This document shows, piece by piece, positions 24,801-35,828 of a stretch of 64,000 nucleotides of DNA (position 1 is its first letter; every line of letters begins with the position of its first letter). Position numbers and translations under genes: made by a program. Below the pieces are notes generated by a model, which saw nothing but the letters and a program-made list of their open reading frames with translations, searched no databases and was not told the origin of the DNA. Source of the DNA: Aquilaria yunnanensis (Eukaryota; Streptophyta; Magnoliopsida; Malvales; Thymelaeaceae); the NCBI GenBank assembly GCA_039654915.1, contig CM077599.1:24985501-25049500 (forward strand), given 5' to 3'.

Positions 24801-25161
24801 CTAAAATCCTTAATATAATTTTGAGTACTGCCATATAAAATGATCAATTATATTTTAAATCTTGACTTGTATTTGTGGCTGTGATTACATTCCTTTAAAT
24901 AATACCTAAACAAAAACTAATTTCACACTTAATATTAGGGTTATGTGTAAAAAATATACAAAAAGAAAAAGAAAGTAAAAGCAAACAAAGAATAAAAAAT
25001 ATATATTTTAGTTTTCTATCCTTGATTTCAGAAGATACATGTGGCTCCCCAAAAACCCTAGCACACATGTTTCCCTACTTTTCCAAATCCAAATCAGTTG
25101 AAAATTTGGCTTATTTTTTAGGTGGATTTGACCATCCTTTAGAGTTTATAGTTTTTCTAAT

Positions 25162-26553
25162 GGGTAAAATTCACAGTGCGCCACCTAACTTTGTTTTTTT
25201 GTCCTAATTGGGTACCTGATCTTAAGATTGTCCTATCGAGCTACCTTTCTTCTTATTGCGTGGCCTATTCAGGTACTTTCCGTTAATTTTACAGTAAAAG
25301 CAAATGGAAAATGATGATGTGGCATTGAACATTGTAAAATAATATTAAAATGACAATTTTAGTCCTTAATTTGTTTTAATCACTAATTATAACACCTAAA
25401 CTTTCACCCAAATCAAATTTACCTCAAAACCATAATCTTTCATCTCTACTACCACAGCATCCAGCCACCAAGCCAGTCCTCCAGCCACCAGCCCTGCCAC
25501 CAACCCTGCTGTTAGCCACTCTCCAGCCCAAAGACTGCCCAATTGCCACCTATGAAATAACCTGAATCCTCAGCCACGAGCCACCAACCGCCACAATCGA
25601 TACCCCTATTTTCTCACAAGCATCTTCAGCGGCGAATCAGCAAGTCTGACAAAAAACCAAGGTGAATCGGCGGCAAGTTGTGACAATCTGGGTTGGTGTG
25701 CAAAACCCAGGCGAGTTGCGACAGATCCTTGGAAAAATGTACAAACACGATCCCAAACAAACCATGCCTAATTTCAATCGAAACCTATATCAAAAACCTT
25801 AGCGCCCAAATGATGACCAAATTAGATCACCTGATTGCGAAAATGACGGATTGCGGTATTGATCAGAATCATGGATATGACAAATTGCACCATCGATTGA
25901 CATCTCGAAGACCTGTTAAGCAAAGACTAGGGCTAAGAAGAGGGATCAGAAGGAGCGCAATATAGGATGACTAGTGGGGTGGAGGCATATAAAGGCCAGG
26001 GAAATTCCACCAAATTTGACTAGCGAAAAGTGGCAGTTTTCAAGAAAGAAAGATGTGAAGAAGGGTAAAAGAGCTTTTGCCAACCTCGAACTGTGCAAGA
26101 TGAAGTCCCAGATCTTGAATCACTGAAGCCAAGGTCTCCATCAACCTTTAATCAATCGTAGGACTCAAAAATTGAAGAGATGTACTGCTAGGAATTAGAT
26201 CTTGCGAGCTCTGAGGCAGCCATGGCAGAGAAGAATGAAGTCTGGTGGCATAACATACAGTTGGGTCTGGTTTTTAGTAGCTTGAATGGCGACATAATAG
26301 ATTCAGAATGTTAGGGTTTAAAATTGTTGATAAAAAAAAAAGTTAAAGGACCACAAGTGTTATTATATAATTTATTTTAAAATTTTTTAATACCATATCA
26401 ATATTTTCTGTTTGGCTTAATGCTGGAATTGACAAAAAATAGCTTATTAGAATGTGTAATAGAAGGAAATGTATCTTACTAGGACAAATTGAAGGTAAGG
26501 TACCCGTTTAGGACAAAAACTTAAGCTAGATAACCCCCGGTGGATTTTACCTC
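25162..26553. mobile_element. MULE-like element with perfect 9-bp TSD (family C, copy 1)
   Basis: Bounded by TTTTCTAAT at 25153-25161 and 26554-26562. Ends GGGTAAAATTCAC and, on the opposite strand, GAGGTAAAATCCACC. The arms are about 250 bp and share text such as TACCTGATCTTAAG/GGTACC and TACTTTCCGTTAA or its relative. The core (about 25440-26290) is richer in GC, with CCAGCCACCA-type words on the left. An open frame at 25693-25965 is not recognisable. The ends match the element at 31767-33939. A captured host fragment (Pack-MULE) is possible but unproven. Confidence 0.8.
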
Positions 26554-26562
26554 TTTTCTAAT

Positions 26563-27086
26563 AATCGATCTCACTTAGGTTGAATCTTGTTTTGCTCAAC
26601 ATTTTCGATTCTTCTCTTTCAACTTAATTTGTCTCTGTACTCCATCATTAGCAATTCCAATGCTTTAAGGTAAAGAGGTTAATCAACATTCGATGACCTA
26701 GCCCATCTGATTTCATTTCTACTGTGGGTGCAACTTGGGCAGCATCTATGCTTGAGATCTTTAATTGATGGTTGGGCAAAGGAATTGAAAGTTTAAGTGG
26801 CATTAGCAATGGTAGTGCAGTTGGCGAATTAAGGTTGAATCATGTTGATCTATTTTCTCTTGATGGATCGGATATTGGTATTATTTTATTTATGAGTTTG
26901 TTATTTTTTTTAGTCCAATCTTATGTTAGTGTCTTTCATTTTAATATTTTTTTCTTATTCTACTTATCTGTAGGCATAAATATTAGAAGTTATCAATATT
27001 ATTCATGCAAGTTTTTTTCATGATATGGTAGACTCATAGATGTAAGGTTTATAATTGAGCCAACAGTCTCTCATACCTCAGTGATG
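26563..27086. other. Intergenic stretch, nothing recognised
   Basis: No gene or repeat pair was recognised. An open frame near 26772-27023 has low-complexity hydrophobic text and no family match. Confidence 0.4.
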
Positions 27087-27094
27087 TATTTACT

Positions 27095-27742
27095 ACAGGG
27101 CTAATGGGGGCCCCGCCCCCCCCCCCCCCCCAAGTAAAATATATATAAATATATATATATATAATAGTTGTTTTAGTCTTTAGAAAGATATAAAAGAATT
27201 TTATCTATGAGCCCTCCTAAGTAATTTTATACATTTGGCTCTATGTATACTTCTCTCTTTTATATGAAGTGCCTGTTGTTGACCAGAACTAGTTTTTTTA
27301 ACTTAAGTTATTATATTAAATGCTATTTATTATATACAATTCATAACAAAAAAATAAATTTAGGTTTACATTTTTCCTCATGAATTAAGAAGTCTACAGC
27401 CTTAACCCTTTTTACCTTTTTTCATGTAAGTTAAAAGTTGGTCACTTAGTTCAATTTGAGTGGCAACAATGCTACAATTATAATCTTCAACGAAGAGCTT
27501 CATGAACCCAAAAATTTTCCAACTCTATCAAGAATACCCACAAAGTTTACATAAATCTGACTTTTATTTATGATTTTTTCAACTAATATCAATGTAATTA
27601 TAGAAAAATTTAGTTTCGTGCAAAAATGATGAATACAATTTAAATAAGCTATGTCTATATTTTGAATTTTTTTATTATATTAAAATATTTTAAGGTATTA
27701 ATAGTCGGCCAGCGCTAACAAAAATTTCTTAGTCCGTCCCTA
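27095..27742. mobile_element. Short hAT relic with 8-bp TSD
   Basis: Flanked by TATTTACT at 27087-27094 and 27743-27750. The left end is ACAGGGCTAATGGGGGCCCC followed by a C run, and the right end reads TAGGGACGGACTAAG on the opposite strand, close to Tip100-type ends. The AT-rich interior keeps no recognisable transposase. Confidence 0.75.
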
Positions 27743-27750
27743 TATTTACT

Positions 27751-28315
27751 TATATAGATGTCATATACACGATTTATTGTAATGAGATTAATGATTTTCC
27801 GTTAAAAAAAAGTACATATTTCAAAAGAATGGGTCAATTACACTAGTGAAGTCTTTTGAATTGATCTTTTTGTAGTATATGTCAAAACGTAAGCTTCACT
27901 TTCTAGTTTTTATCATTTGTATCAAACGAGACACAGAATTTGGATTTCCAGATCATGAGAGGGCTCCCATATAATGGCCTCGGGCCTGACCAATCTAATT
28001 GCTTGGTTCCTTCGTGCTGGAAATTAAGGTATGAATGGGTTGAATTTTGAATCTAGTAAGTGGCGTTGATGCGTGTATGGAAAGTGAAAAGACGTACGGG
28101 AAAAGAGTTGGGGAATCAAAAAGCTTTGGATTAATCCCAAAACCAAACAAAAGGAAATGGCTAAAAAGAGGAGCAAACTCTCTCATTTATCCCCGGAAAT
28201 CCGCCACACGATCTCTTGTCGGCATAAAAAACACAAAAAGAAAAAGATCTTTTTCTCCCGACTGATCTTAAAGATTAACCAGCATACAAGAGGGAGTTGT
28301 GAGTATTACCTTCAG
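27751..28315. other. Intergenic stretch, nothing recognised
   Basis: Short overlapping frames on both strands near 28000-28265 lack family features and look like chance frames. Confidence 0.4.
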
Positions 28316-28324
28316 TTAAATATA

Positions 28325-28939
28325 GGCAAAAATATTAATTTGTCACTAATATTTTGGATAGGGAGTAAATATATATATATATTTTTTTGTTTAATTTTCC
28401 ACTAATGTTTTAAAATAAGTTGAATATATCACTGCTAGTTAGAAAATAACAAAAAATGATAGAAATAGGTTTTAAAATCTTGAGATTTTTATATATCTTT
28501 GAAAAATTATTAAAATTTTTGAGATTTTTGCCAAAAGAAGGTTTAACATCTACCATCAGCGTTTTAGTTCTATCATTATCTCTATCACCAGCACCCCGCC
28601 CTATCGCAGCTCTCTCTCTATTTCTGTTGTCTAATTTTTTCGCTGGCATTCAAGAGAGAGAGAAAGAAAATCTAATTATAAAAAGTTTTTGAAGTTTGTT
28701 TAAACTTGCATTATTACCCTAAAATTTCAAATTTTATTACTTTTAATATTTTTTATTAGCTTTTTAACTTATTCTATTATATTTTTAATGACCAGTGACA
28801 TATCCGCTCTTAAGTTGAAACTTTAGTGGTATATTTAGCTCATTTTAAAACATTAGTGAGATATTGAGAAAAAAAAAAAACTATAGTTATATATCCACTC
28901 TCAACTCAAAACATTAATGATAAATTTGATATTTTTATC
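28325..28939. mobile_element. MULE-like foldback MITE with perfect 9-bp TSD (family D, copy 1)
   Basis: About 615 bp bounded by TTAAATATA at 28316-28324 and 28940-28948. The left end is GGCAAAAATATTAATTTGTC and the right, on the opposite strand, GATAAAAATATCAAATTTAT; both then read CACTAATATTTTG-like text. The AT-rich interior has a short GC-richer patch at 28550-28650. End sequence is related to the element at 50898-51669. Confidence 0.8.
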
Positions 28940-29184
28940 TTAAATATATAGGTATTGGGAGAGCTTCCCAAAAATGGGATATTCGACGACGCGATTTAAT
29001 CCAAATTAGTGGAGAGTATTAGAGCTATTACACCAAAAATCTTGAGTTAAAGAGGATTTGCTCAACAGTTTGTCTACCACTAATTTTTTTACATCTCGTC
29101 TCAGGCTCCAATTATTATGAGCAAGTAATTGCTCCAATTTCATAGAAAGAGGAATAGTTCCATCATTCATGAACGAAGATATTT

Positions 29185-30821
29185 GTGAAAAATGCATTTT
29201 CAGTACTAAAACTTGCTCCACTTTTTTATTTGAGTCATGAACCTTTTTTAATATAAATTAGTTATAAATCTTTGTTAAAGTGTTAGTCCTACTTACTGAA
29301 AGATGGTTACTAAACATGAATATGATTTACAAAGAGGAAAACTAATAATTTAAATGGTTCATCTATTGTAGATAAATCATTTCATACTTTTGAATTTATT
29401 GAAAAATAGTTAATGAATAGTATAAATTGTAATTTGAAAAATGTTACTTTAAAGAAAATGATCATTTCTTTGGCTAAGTATTTACACAATTGCAAAGTTC
29501 TAGAAGTCATTTAGAAAAGTGAAAAATTTTACTATTAACCAAGGATGTAGCCATTTGGGGCAGGGAGGAGCTGTCGTCCTCCCTAGATTTTTCAAAAAAA
29601 TTTATTAGTAGTAGTTAATATGATATAAAATTATAAAAGTATTAAAGTTAGGTACTTATTTGTAAATTATAGAATTAATGATGAACTTTAATGTATTTTA
29701 TCCTTTTAAATGTTTAACGCAAACCACAAACATGTGAACGAGTCAACCAGAAACTTCAGTAGAGTTCTACGAGATAGAAACACATGAATGAGCAAACTAG
29801 TCCTAGACTCCCAGTTTATCCCTTTGTTAACATCAATCTCTACAGAAACTTGAGAAGAGATGGATTTAATTTTTTTGGTTCAAAAGGTTTGCTCATTTTG
29901 TTCAAAACATAATATTGATGTTCTAGATCTGAGTGCTCCACATTTTGTGGAGCATAGTAGTCACCGACGTAATGATTGGACAGTGGAGCGTTATTATCAT
30001 TTTGATGTGTACAATGAAACTATAGATTTTTAATTGTAAGGGATCTCTTTTAGGTTCAATGAACATCTTATAGAGCTTTTGAAGTTAAGCTCATATTTGA
30101 ATCTAAAAGCAGGTTCAAGTCTTTTGATATTTAGTCCATTTGTAGCCTTGCACAGAAACATTATCCCCATGATTTTTCAAGACATGAACTTGACTTGATG
30201 TCATTTCAATTATGACATTTTTATGCTGATGTTAGCAATTTGCCAAACTTTTAAGGATTGTCATCAATAATTGAATTATACCAAGTCTTAACAACTCCAG
30301 GGAAGTCAAGTTATTATTTTTTATTGATAAATTGATTCATTTGATGTTGACTCTTCCTGTGTCAACTACTATTATAGAATATGTTTTTAACTATAAAGAT
30401 TTTGAAAATCAGATTGAGAAACAAGATAAATAATGACTTTCTTACTGACAGTCTACTTTTGTATGTTGAAGAAGATATTATAGAGACTTTTAGTTTGAAT
30501 TCAATACTTGATGATTGTAGGGATTTGAAGGAATATTGTGTTAAATTCTAAACTAAATTATTGTAGACTTTCGAATTTCATAAGTTTAAATATAAGGTTA
30601 TTTGATGTTTTTTTATTATTGTTCATAAATTTATACTTGTTAACAACCTGTCCACACCCACGCCTTCAGCCCGCCCCTTAACCATGATTCCTAGCTATGT
30701 CCCCGCTATTAACTATTTGTGCAATTGAAAATTTCAGGACTTACTTAAAAAGTAGAAAATTTTAGAACTGAAATAAAAAAAAGTTTGTTAAGTTTTAGGA
30801 CTAAAAGTGCACTTTTTCCAT
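29185..30821. mobile_element. Foldback element split by a nested hAT insertion
   Basis: The left arm (from about 29185) reads GTGAAAAATGCATTTTCAGT, then CTAAAACTT and CTTTTTTATTT. The right arm, opposite strand from about 30821, reads GGAAAAAGTGCACTTTTAGT, then CTAAAACTT and CTTTTTTTTATTT. Removing the hAT element at 29540-30705 leaves a foldback of about 470 bp, so the foldback is older. The target duplication is worn. Confidence 0.6.
29540..30705 (+). mobile_element. Tip100-like hAT relic with perfect 8-bp TSD
   Basis: Flanked by CTATTAAC at 29532-29539 and 30706-30713. Ends CAAGGATGTAGCCA and, on the opposite strand, CGGGGACATAGCTA. Plus-strand remnants of a ZMYM1/Tip100-type transposase are visible at about 29880-30020 and 30330-30385, where LFHLMLTLPVSTTIIEYVF resembles the conserved dimerisation segment. 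Stops are frequent. The dimerisation segment recalls the one in the element at 11370-12636. Confidence 0.82.
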
Positions 30822-31757
30822 AATATTGTGAGAGAAATGGCAAAGTCTATGTATTAGACTCGCTAGAACTCTAGAAGCGTGCCTTGAGAGTAATTTGCAT
30901 AATTTGCGTCGACGCGTCGTTTTTCTTATGGTTGGAGACGACGGCACATTCAGCCCCCAAAGTCGTCCTAAAAGGACATTTTTCTCCCTATAATTTCAAA
31001 ATCCCAATTAGCCCCACAGAAACAGTTTATGTTGGGCCGTCAATTCTGCCAAAAAGTCTAAAATTAAGAAAATATGAAATTGTTTCATAAAGAAAAAAGG
31101 ACAATATACAAGTGGGACGTTCTTTTCCATAATCCACAAATTGCATTTCTAGGATACATCGTTTCTTATAATTTTTTACTTCAACTGTATAAAACATTGC
31201 GTCATTCCTTCTGAAGTTTCTATGACATTGCAATCTTTCTGCTTATGTGTATAAAAAAAATAACATTATAATCTATATCCTTAATTTTTTTATACTTAGA
31301 ATTACAATGTAAAAAAGTGTTATTAAAGAATTTTTACTAATAATTCTAACCTAATCCCAAGCGAGCCACAAGAAATGGTAGATTTCATATAGCAATTTAC
31401 TAAGGGGTCATTGGCTACTTTATACGACTACAATTAGTCCTGAACTATATAGGCAACGCTATATATCCATGGCCTTTTGCTTAATTATGTTCTGCTAATC
31501 TGGAACAATTTACCCAATTTGAGCTAAACAAAAGTTATACCCGTTACGCTCTGGTGGCATGAGCTTCTCTCAACTTAAAAATAGAGATGCTAATGAAGAG
31601 AGTCAAGAGTAGAATTAGCTTAATTCGTACCCTTCCTGTTAGTAAAGCGACTTCAGGTAGTAATTACCTCGAGGGAGGACCGGTTTTATGGCTGGCACGA
31701 TTAACAAATCTATTTGAAGACCATATAACATATGTTTATAGTCTTCTAAAGGTAATA
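30822..31757. other. Intergenic stretch, possibly single arms of foldback elements
   Basis: No gene. Text such as CAGCCCCCAAAGTCGTCCTA (about 30950) and GTCCTGAACTATATAGGCAA (about 31437) is like the arms of the foldback elements here, but partners were not found. Confidence 0.35.
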
Positions 31758-31766
31758 TATAAAAAT

Positions 31767-33939
31767 TTGGGTAACATTCACCAAAGGTCATTTAGCTTAT
31801 TTTTGTATCCTAAATAGGTACATGAGCTTCATCTTGTCTTACCGAGATATCTTTCCTTTTATTGCGTGTCTTACTCAGCTACTTTCAGTCAATTCCAAAA
31901 TTAAGTCTGACAAAAAAAGTTAATATGGCATAAAAAAATATTAAAAAAATAATAAAAATAACACTTCCAGTGCTTTAGCTTTTCCTGTCAACATTTATAA
32001 ACCTTAAACTTCTAAATTCATTGTTTATACCCCTAATGTAACTAAAAACCACCTCTCTCCTTGTTCACCCCTTCCTTACCACCATTTACATTGCTCGTCG
32101 CTTCTCGCTACCCACACTGCCATGTTCACCGCTATCTAAACAACTAACCCTTGTCCAACCTTCTTCTAGGAGACGACCCAAACTCTTTTGTCCCGTCCAC
32201 TCCTTATCTGATCCTTTCCCATCATCAACCGGGCATGCAATTTCCCCCACCCTCCCTAGCGAACTTCAACTAGAAATTCAGCATCAAAGTGTAACACTTG
32301 CAGTGAAGTTCAATAAAAAATCAACCAACCATAAAATCAAACAACCCAAAAGGCAACCAACCACACATTTAGTTAATAATTGAACAATCAATAAGTCAGT
32401 GACCGATTCGGTAAAAATGCTGATAATCTGCCCCCTAATAGTAGATTGGCGGTAATGATGAAGTCTTCGGCATATAGTGAGACATAGAGGCTTCCTCTGC
32501 AATACGGCTATAGGATTGACTGTTGAACCTGGTCAGTGAGTCAATGACCAATTCTACTTTGAAGTCGAAATGTTGTAATGCGAAGCAAGGATCGTAAACC
32601 AATGCCAAACAGAGCTTCACCACTATTGCTAATAAGCCAATCTTTAAGGATGATAACGGAGCGGATCCAGCGCAAACCCACCATATCTGCTACCCACCCA
32701 CCAAGCCTGATGAGTAAGAAAAGACGCTCATGCCCGCCACTCTCGGGTCATGGGCACCCCATGGATTATTCACTAGTGATTGATTCCAAACTTCCCCTCT
32801 TTGTCAATCCTTTAATCGACATTGTAGGCTAACAGGTCGAGAAGTCGCCATTTCAATGGCTGTAAGATAGTCGATTGGTGACCGGAGAAAAGTAGACATG
32901 AAAGACGGGATGGATTTGGATTAAGCAAAGAAGATGAGAAAAGAAAGCATGAAGACGATGAGATAAAGGATGAAGAAGAAAAGTCTTTTTGGTATAGATA
33001 AACAAATGAAAGAGATGAGGTTTTTTAATATAGACAAAGGAAGAACAAACAAAGAAGATGAGTTAAAAAAGAAAGAATAGGTGGCAGCTGAATATAGCTT
33101 TTAGGGTTATATATTTGTTAAATTACACTTTGGTTACTTGATTTATTTATTTTTTTCATTTTAGTCTGTTATTTGGCAAGTCACAATTAAGTCATTGACA
33201 AACAAAGAAAAATTATGCGGGTGTGGCGGGTTTATCCATTGAGCAAAATAAAAATCCATGACGGGTACACGGGTGCAATTTTCACCAAATATCTGCAACT
33301 CGTGGGTCGGGTTTCCTCGGATTGTGGATTTTACCCTACGCACTGTCATCCTTACCCATCTCCAAACCACGCCAATGCCATCAACGTCAAGGCTCTCTTT
33401 AATGGATGCATAAGGTCGGGGGCAACTGGAAATTAAATCAAATTGGATGCGTGAGGTCAAGGGCAGCTAGAAATTAGATCTCCAGATTTCTTCTCGTAAG
33501 AAGCATCATGGGGGAGGTTGGAGACGCATGGCCATGGGGGTTAGGTCATGAGGTTGCTAGTGGTGGTGGCGGTGATGGGAAGGGAGGATGAGCAATTAGC
33601 AGTGGCGAATGGGTTAAGACAGACAGTTTTGGATTTTTTTTGGGTTTGTTTAGATTTGTTTTGCATGTAATTGGTGTAAGGTAGATCTAGAAATTGAAGA
33701 TGTAAAACTGTTGATTTAAAATTTTAGAGTATCAAAAGTATTATGTTTACAATTTACTTTAATATTTATTTATGTCACTTCAGCATTTTCCGTCTGGCTT
33801 AAAATTGGAATTGATAGAAAGTAGCTGATTAAGTCGCACAATAGAAATAAAAGTACCTCATTAGGATAACAGAAAAGTTCAAGTACCCATTTAGAACAAA
33901 AAAGAAAAAAAGCTAGGTGACCTCCCATAGATTTCACCT
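31767..33939. mobile_element. MULE-like element with perfect 9-bp TSD (family C, copy 2)
   Basis: Bounded by TATAAAAAT at 31758-31766 and 33940-33948. The left arm starts TTGGGTAACATTCACC and the right, on the opposite strand, AGGTGAAATCTATGGG. Both go on to GGTCAYYTAGCTT and further corresponding text, including TACTTTCAGTCAATTCC versus TACTTTCTATCAATTCC. Arms of about 200-250 bp match those of 25162-26553. The core of about 1.7 kb is GC-richer with several short frames, none recognised. Its core text looks unlike that of copy 1. Confidence 0.8.
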
Positions 33940-33948
33940 TATAAAAAT

Positions 33949-35762
33949 CTATATGAGATTCTAACTTTATTTGGATGTAGAATTCATATTTTAATTCATG
34001 AAAAAATAATATTTTAAATATAAATATACAAATCAAATAGGATTTGAATAGGATGTGTAGTGTATAGATAAAGAATTTTGCTTAGCCTCTACCCTTTTGG
34101 TTAATTTGGTTAGGGCAAAATGAATGTCTCTTGCAACGCTCCTTTCCATTATTCCTCGATCCATTATTGCTAGAAGAGATGCTCTACTTTAACAATAAGT
34201 TATGGCAAGGGACTACCAAGTTATTCACTCTAACTTTCTCTACAATCTACCAAACATTATTAAACAATTTTAATTTATTGAGAGACAAATACTATACATT
34301 TAAATTATAATTTGAAAACATGAAAAATGTTACATCCAAGTTGTAAAATATAAATTTAAAGTTAAAATTTCCTTTGTAACCCCCTAAATCTAATTGGAAA
34401 AAGAAAACAAATGACAATATGATCTTAATTACGTTAAAGAATATTGCCATTTTTATCAAAAAAAGAAAAGAAAAACAGGTTCAGATCTTAGTCATGAACT
34501 TTAGTCACCAGAACCCAATAAAACACAAAATCTATGTGCTTGAAACAGAATATTTATGAGGCAAGCGTGAATTTGATATGTCGCAGCCTATTTTGAAATC
34601 AAAAAGACAATTAATCAATAATAACCCGACCAACTTTATGTAACTGTAGCTTATCCCCTACCCATAATATATGACCTTGTGTAGATTTTAAACTGCACAT
34701 GTCACAGTCATACATGTTTTACTTTACACATTTATGACATTCTTAAAGTCCACAGTATCACTATCAATATAGATCATAAATACACTGCCTCTTATAAAAT
34801 ACTGACATATATCAACTATAGCAACCACGGTACCTGTTGCGTTTGTTCGAGAGCCTTTTTTTTTTTTTAAATTTTATAAACAGAAAAAAATTAGGAAGAG
34901 TAATAAGAGAGGATATATGGAAGTAGCGAAGTTGTGGGTTGGAGCGACACGGTATCTTGAAATTATTATTAACGAACAGCGATCAAAGATCTCATGGATG
35001 CCCATGGTGAAGGTTTTTTTGAAGAAAAAAAAAACAGTCACCTTAAACTGAAATTCAAACTGTTTGGCGACCGATTGAAATTAAACTTTTCTATACGTTT
35101 ATATCATTTTCTTTTCCTTTTATATGTTGACCAAAGCTACTCTACTCATTCCTTTTTCTAATTCCTCCTCTGTCGTCAGGCAATCAAAGTTCAAATTTCA
35201 ATGAAGTTTTATGACAAAATATATATCTTCACACATCTGTATTGGGTCAAATTCCATCCATTTCAAGACATTTCATAAAGAAAATATTTCAACGATCTGA
35301 TTTAGTCAAGTTAGATAAGAATTTTTCTTATATTAATTCATAAAAGTCATATAATAGTGGTTGATCCAAAGCTTAGTTGCTCAGACATTTGCCAGAAACT
35401 AATTAAAAATAAAAACTAATAAAATGATAATATTCAAATTAATATAAATAAGAATTTCTTTTTTCTTGTCTGAGTTTTATAATGTCTAACTAGTTCAGAC
35501 TATTCTAGGATTCTCTCCATTAAGTGAGTCTCTATGTTTATGCCTGTCATTTTCTTTAACCCCACCACTAATTGCTAACCTCTCTCTAATGGCTAAATCA
35601 AACAAAGGCCAAGGGTGTGGAAAAGAAAGAAAGGAGAGAAGAAAAAACTGGTCTCCTAAAAGACAAAATAAAGCCAAGCCAATAACTTTCACAAAAATCA
35701 ACTGCTCCTACTCACTTTTTCTTTTCCCACACAAAATCTATCAACTTCATTAATTACACACA
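33949..35762. other. Upstream region of the WIP gene
   Basis: No gene recognised. The region is AT-rich. The part nearest the WIP gene (about 35500-35760) presumably holds the promoter, but I cannot assign specific sites. Confidence 0.4.
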
Positions 35763-35769
35763 TATATAA
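35763..35769 (+). promoter_or_regulatory. Putative TATA box of the WIP gene
   Basis: TATATAA 60 bases before the ATG at 35829; it would give a short leader. TA-rich sequence nearby offers alternatives, so the assignment is weak. Confidence 0.35.
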
Positions 35770-35828
35770 CTAAGTATATATCACCTGGTTGAGGAAGAGA
35801 TCAGTTTGATTGATCCCCAAAGAAAGAG

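Noticed and set aside
27119..27133. Poly-C run as an independent feature
   Set aside because: It is part of the GC-rich left end of the hAT relic at 27095-27742.
31587..31817. 76-codon frame before the family C MULE copy
   Set aside because: No recognisable domain, and it runs into the left arm of a MULE-like element; a chance frame is more likely.
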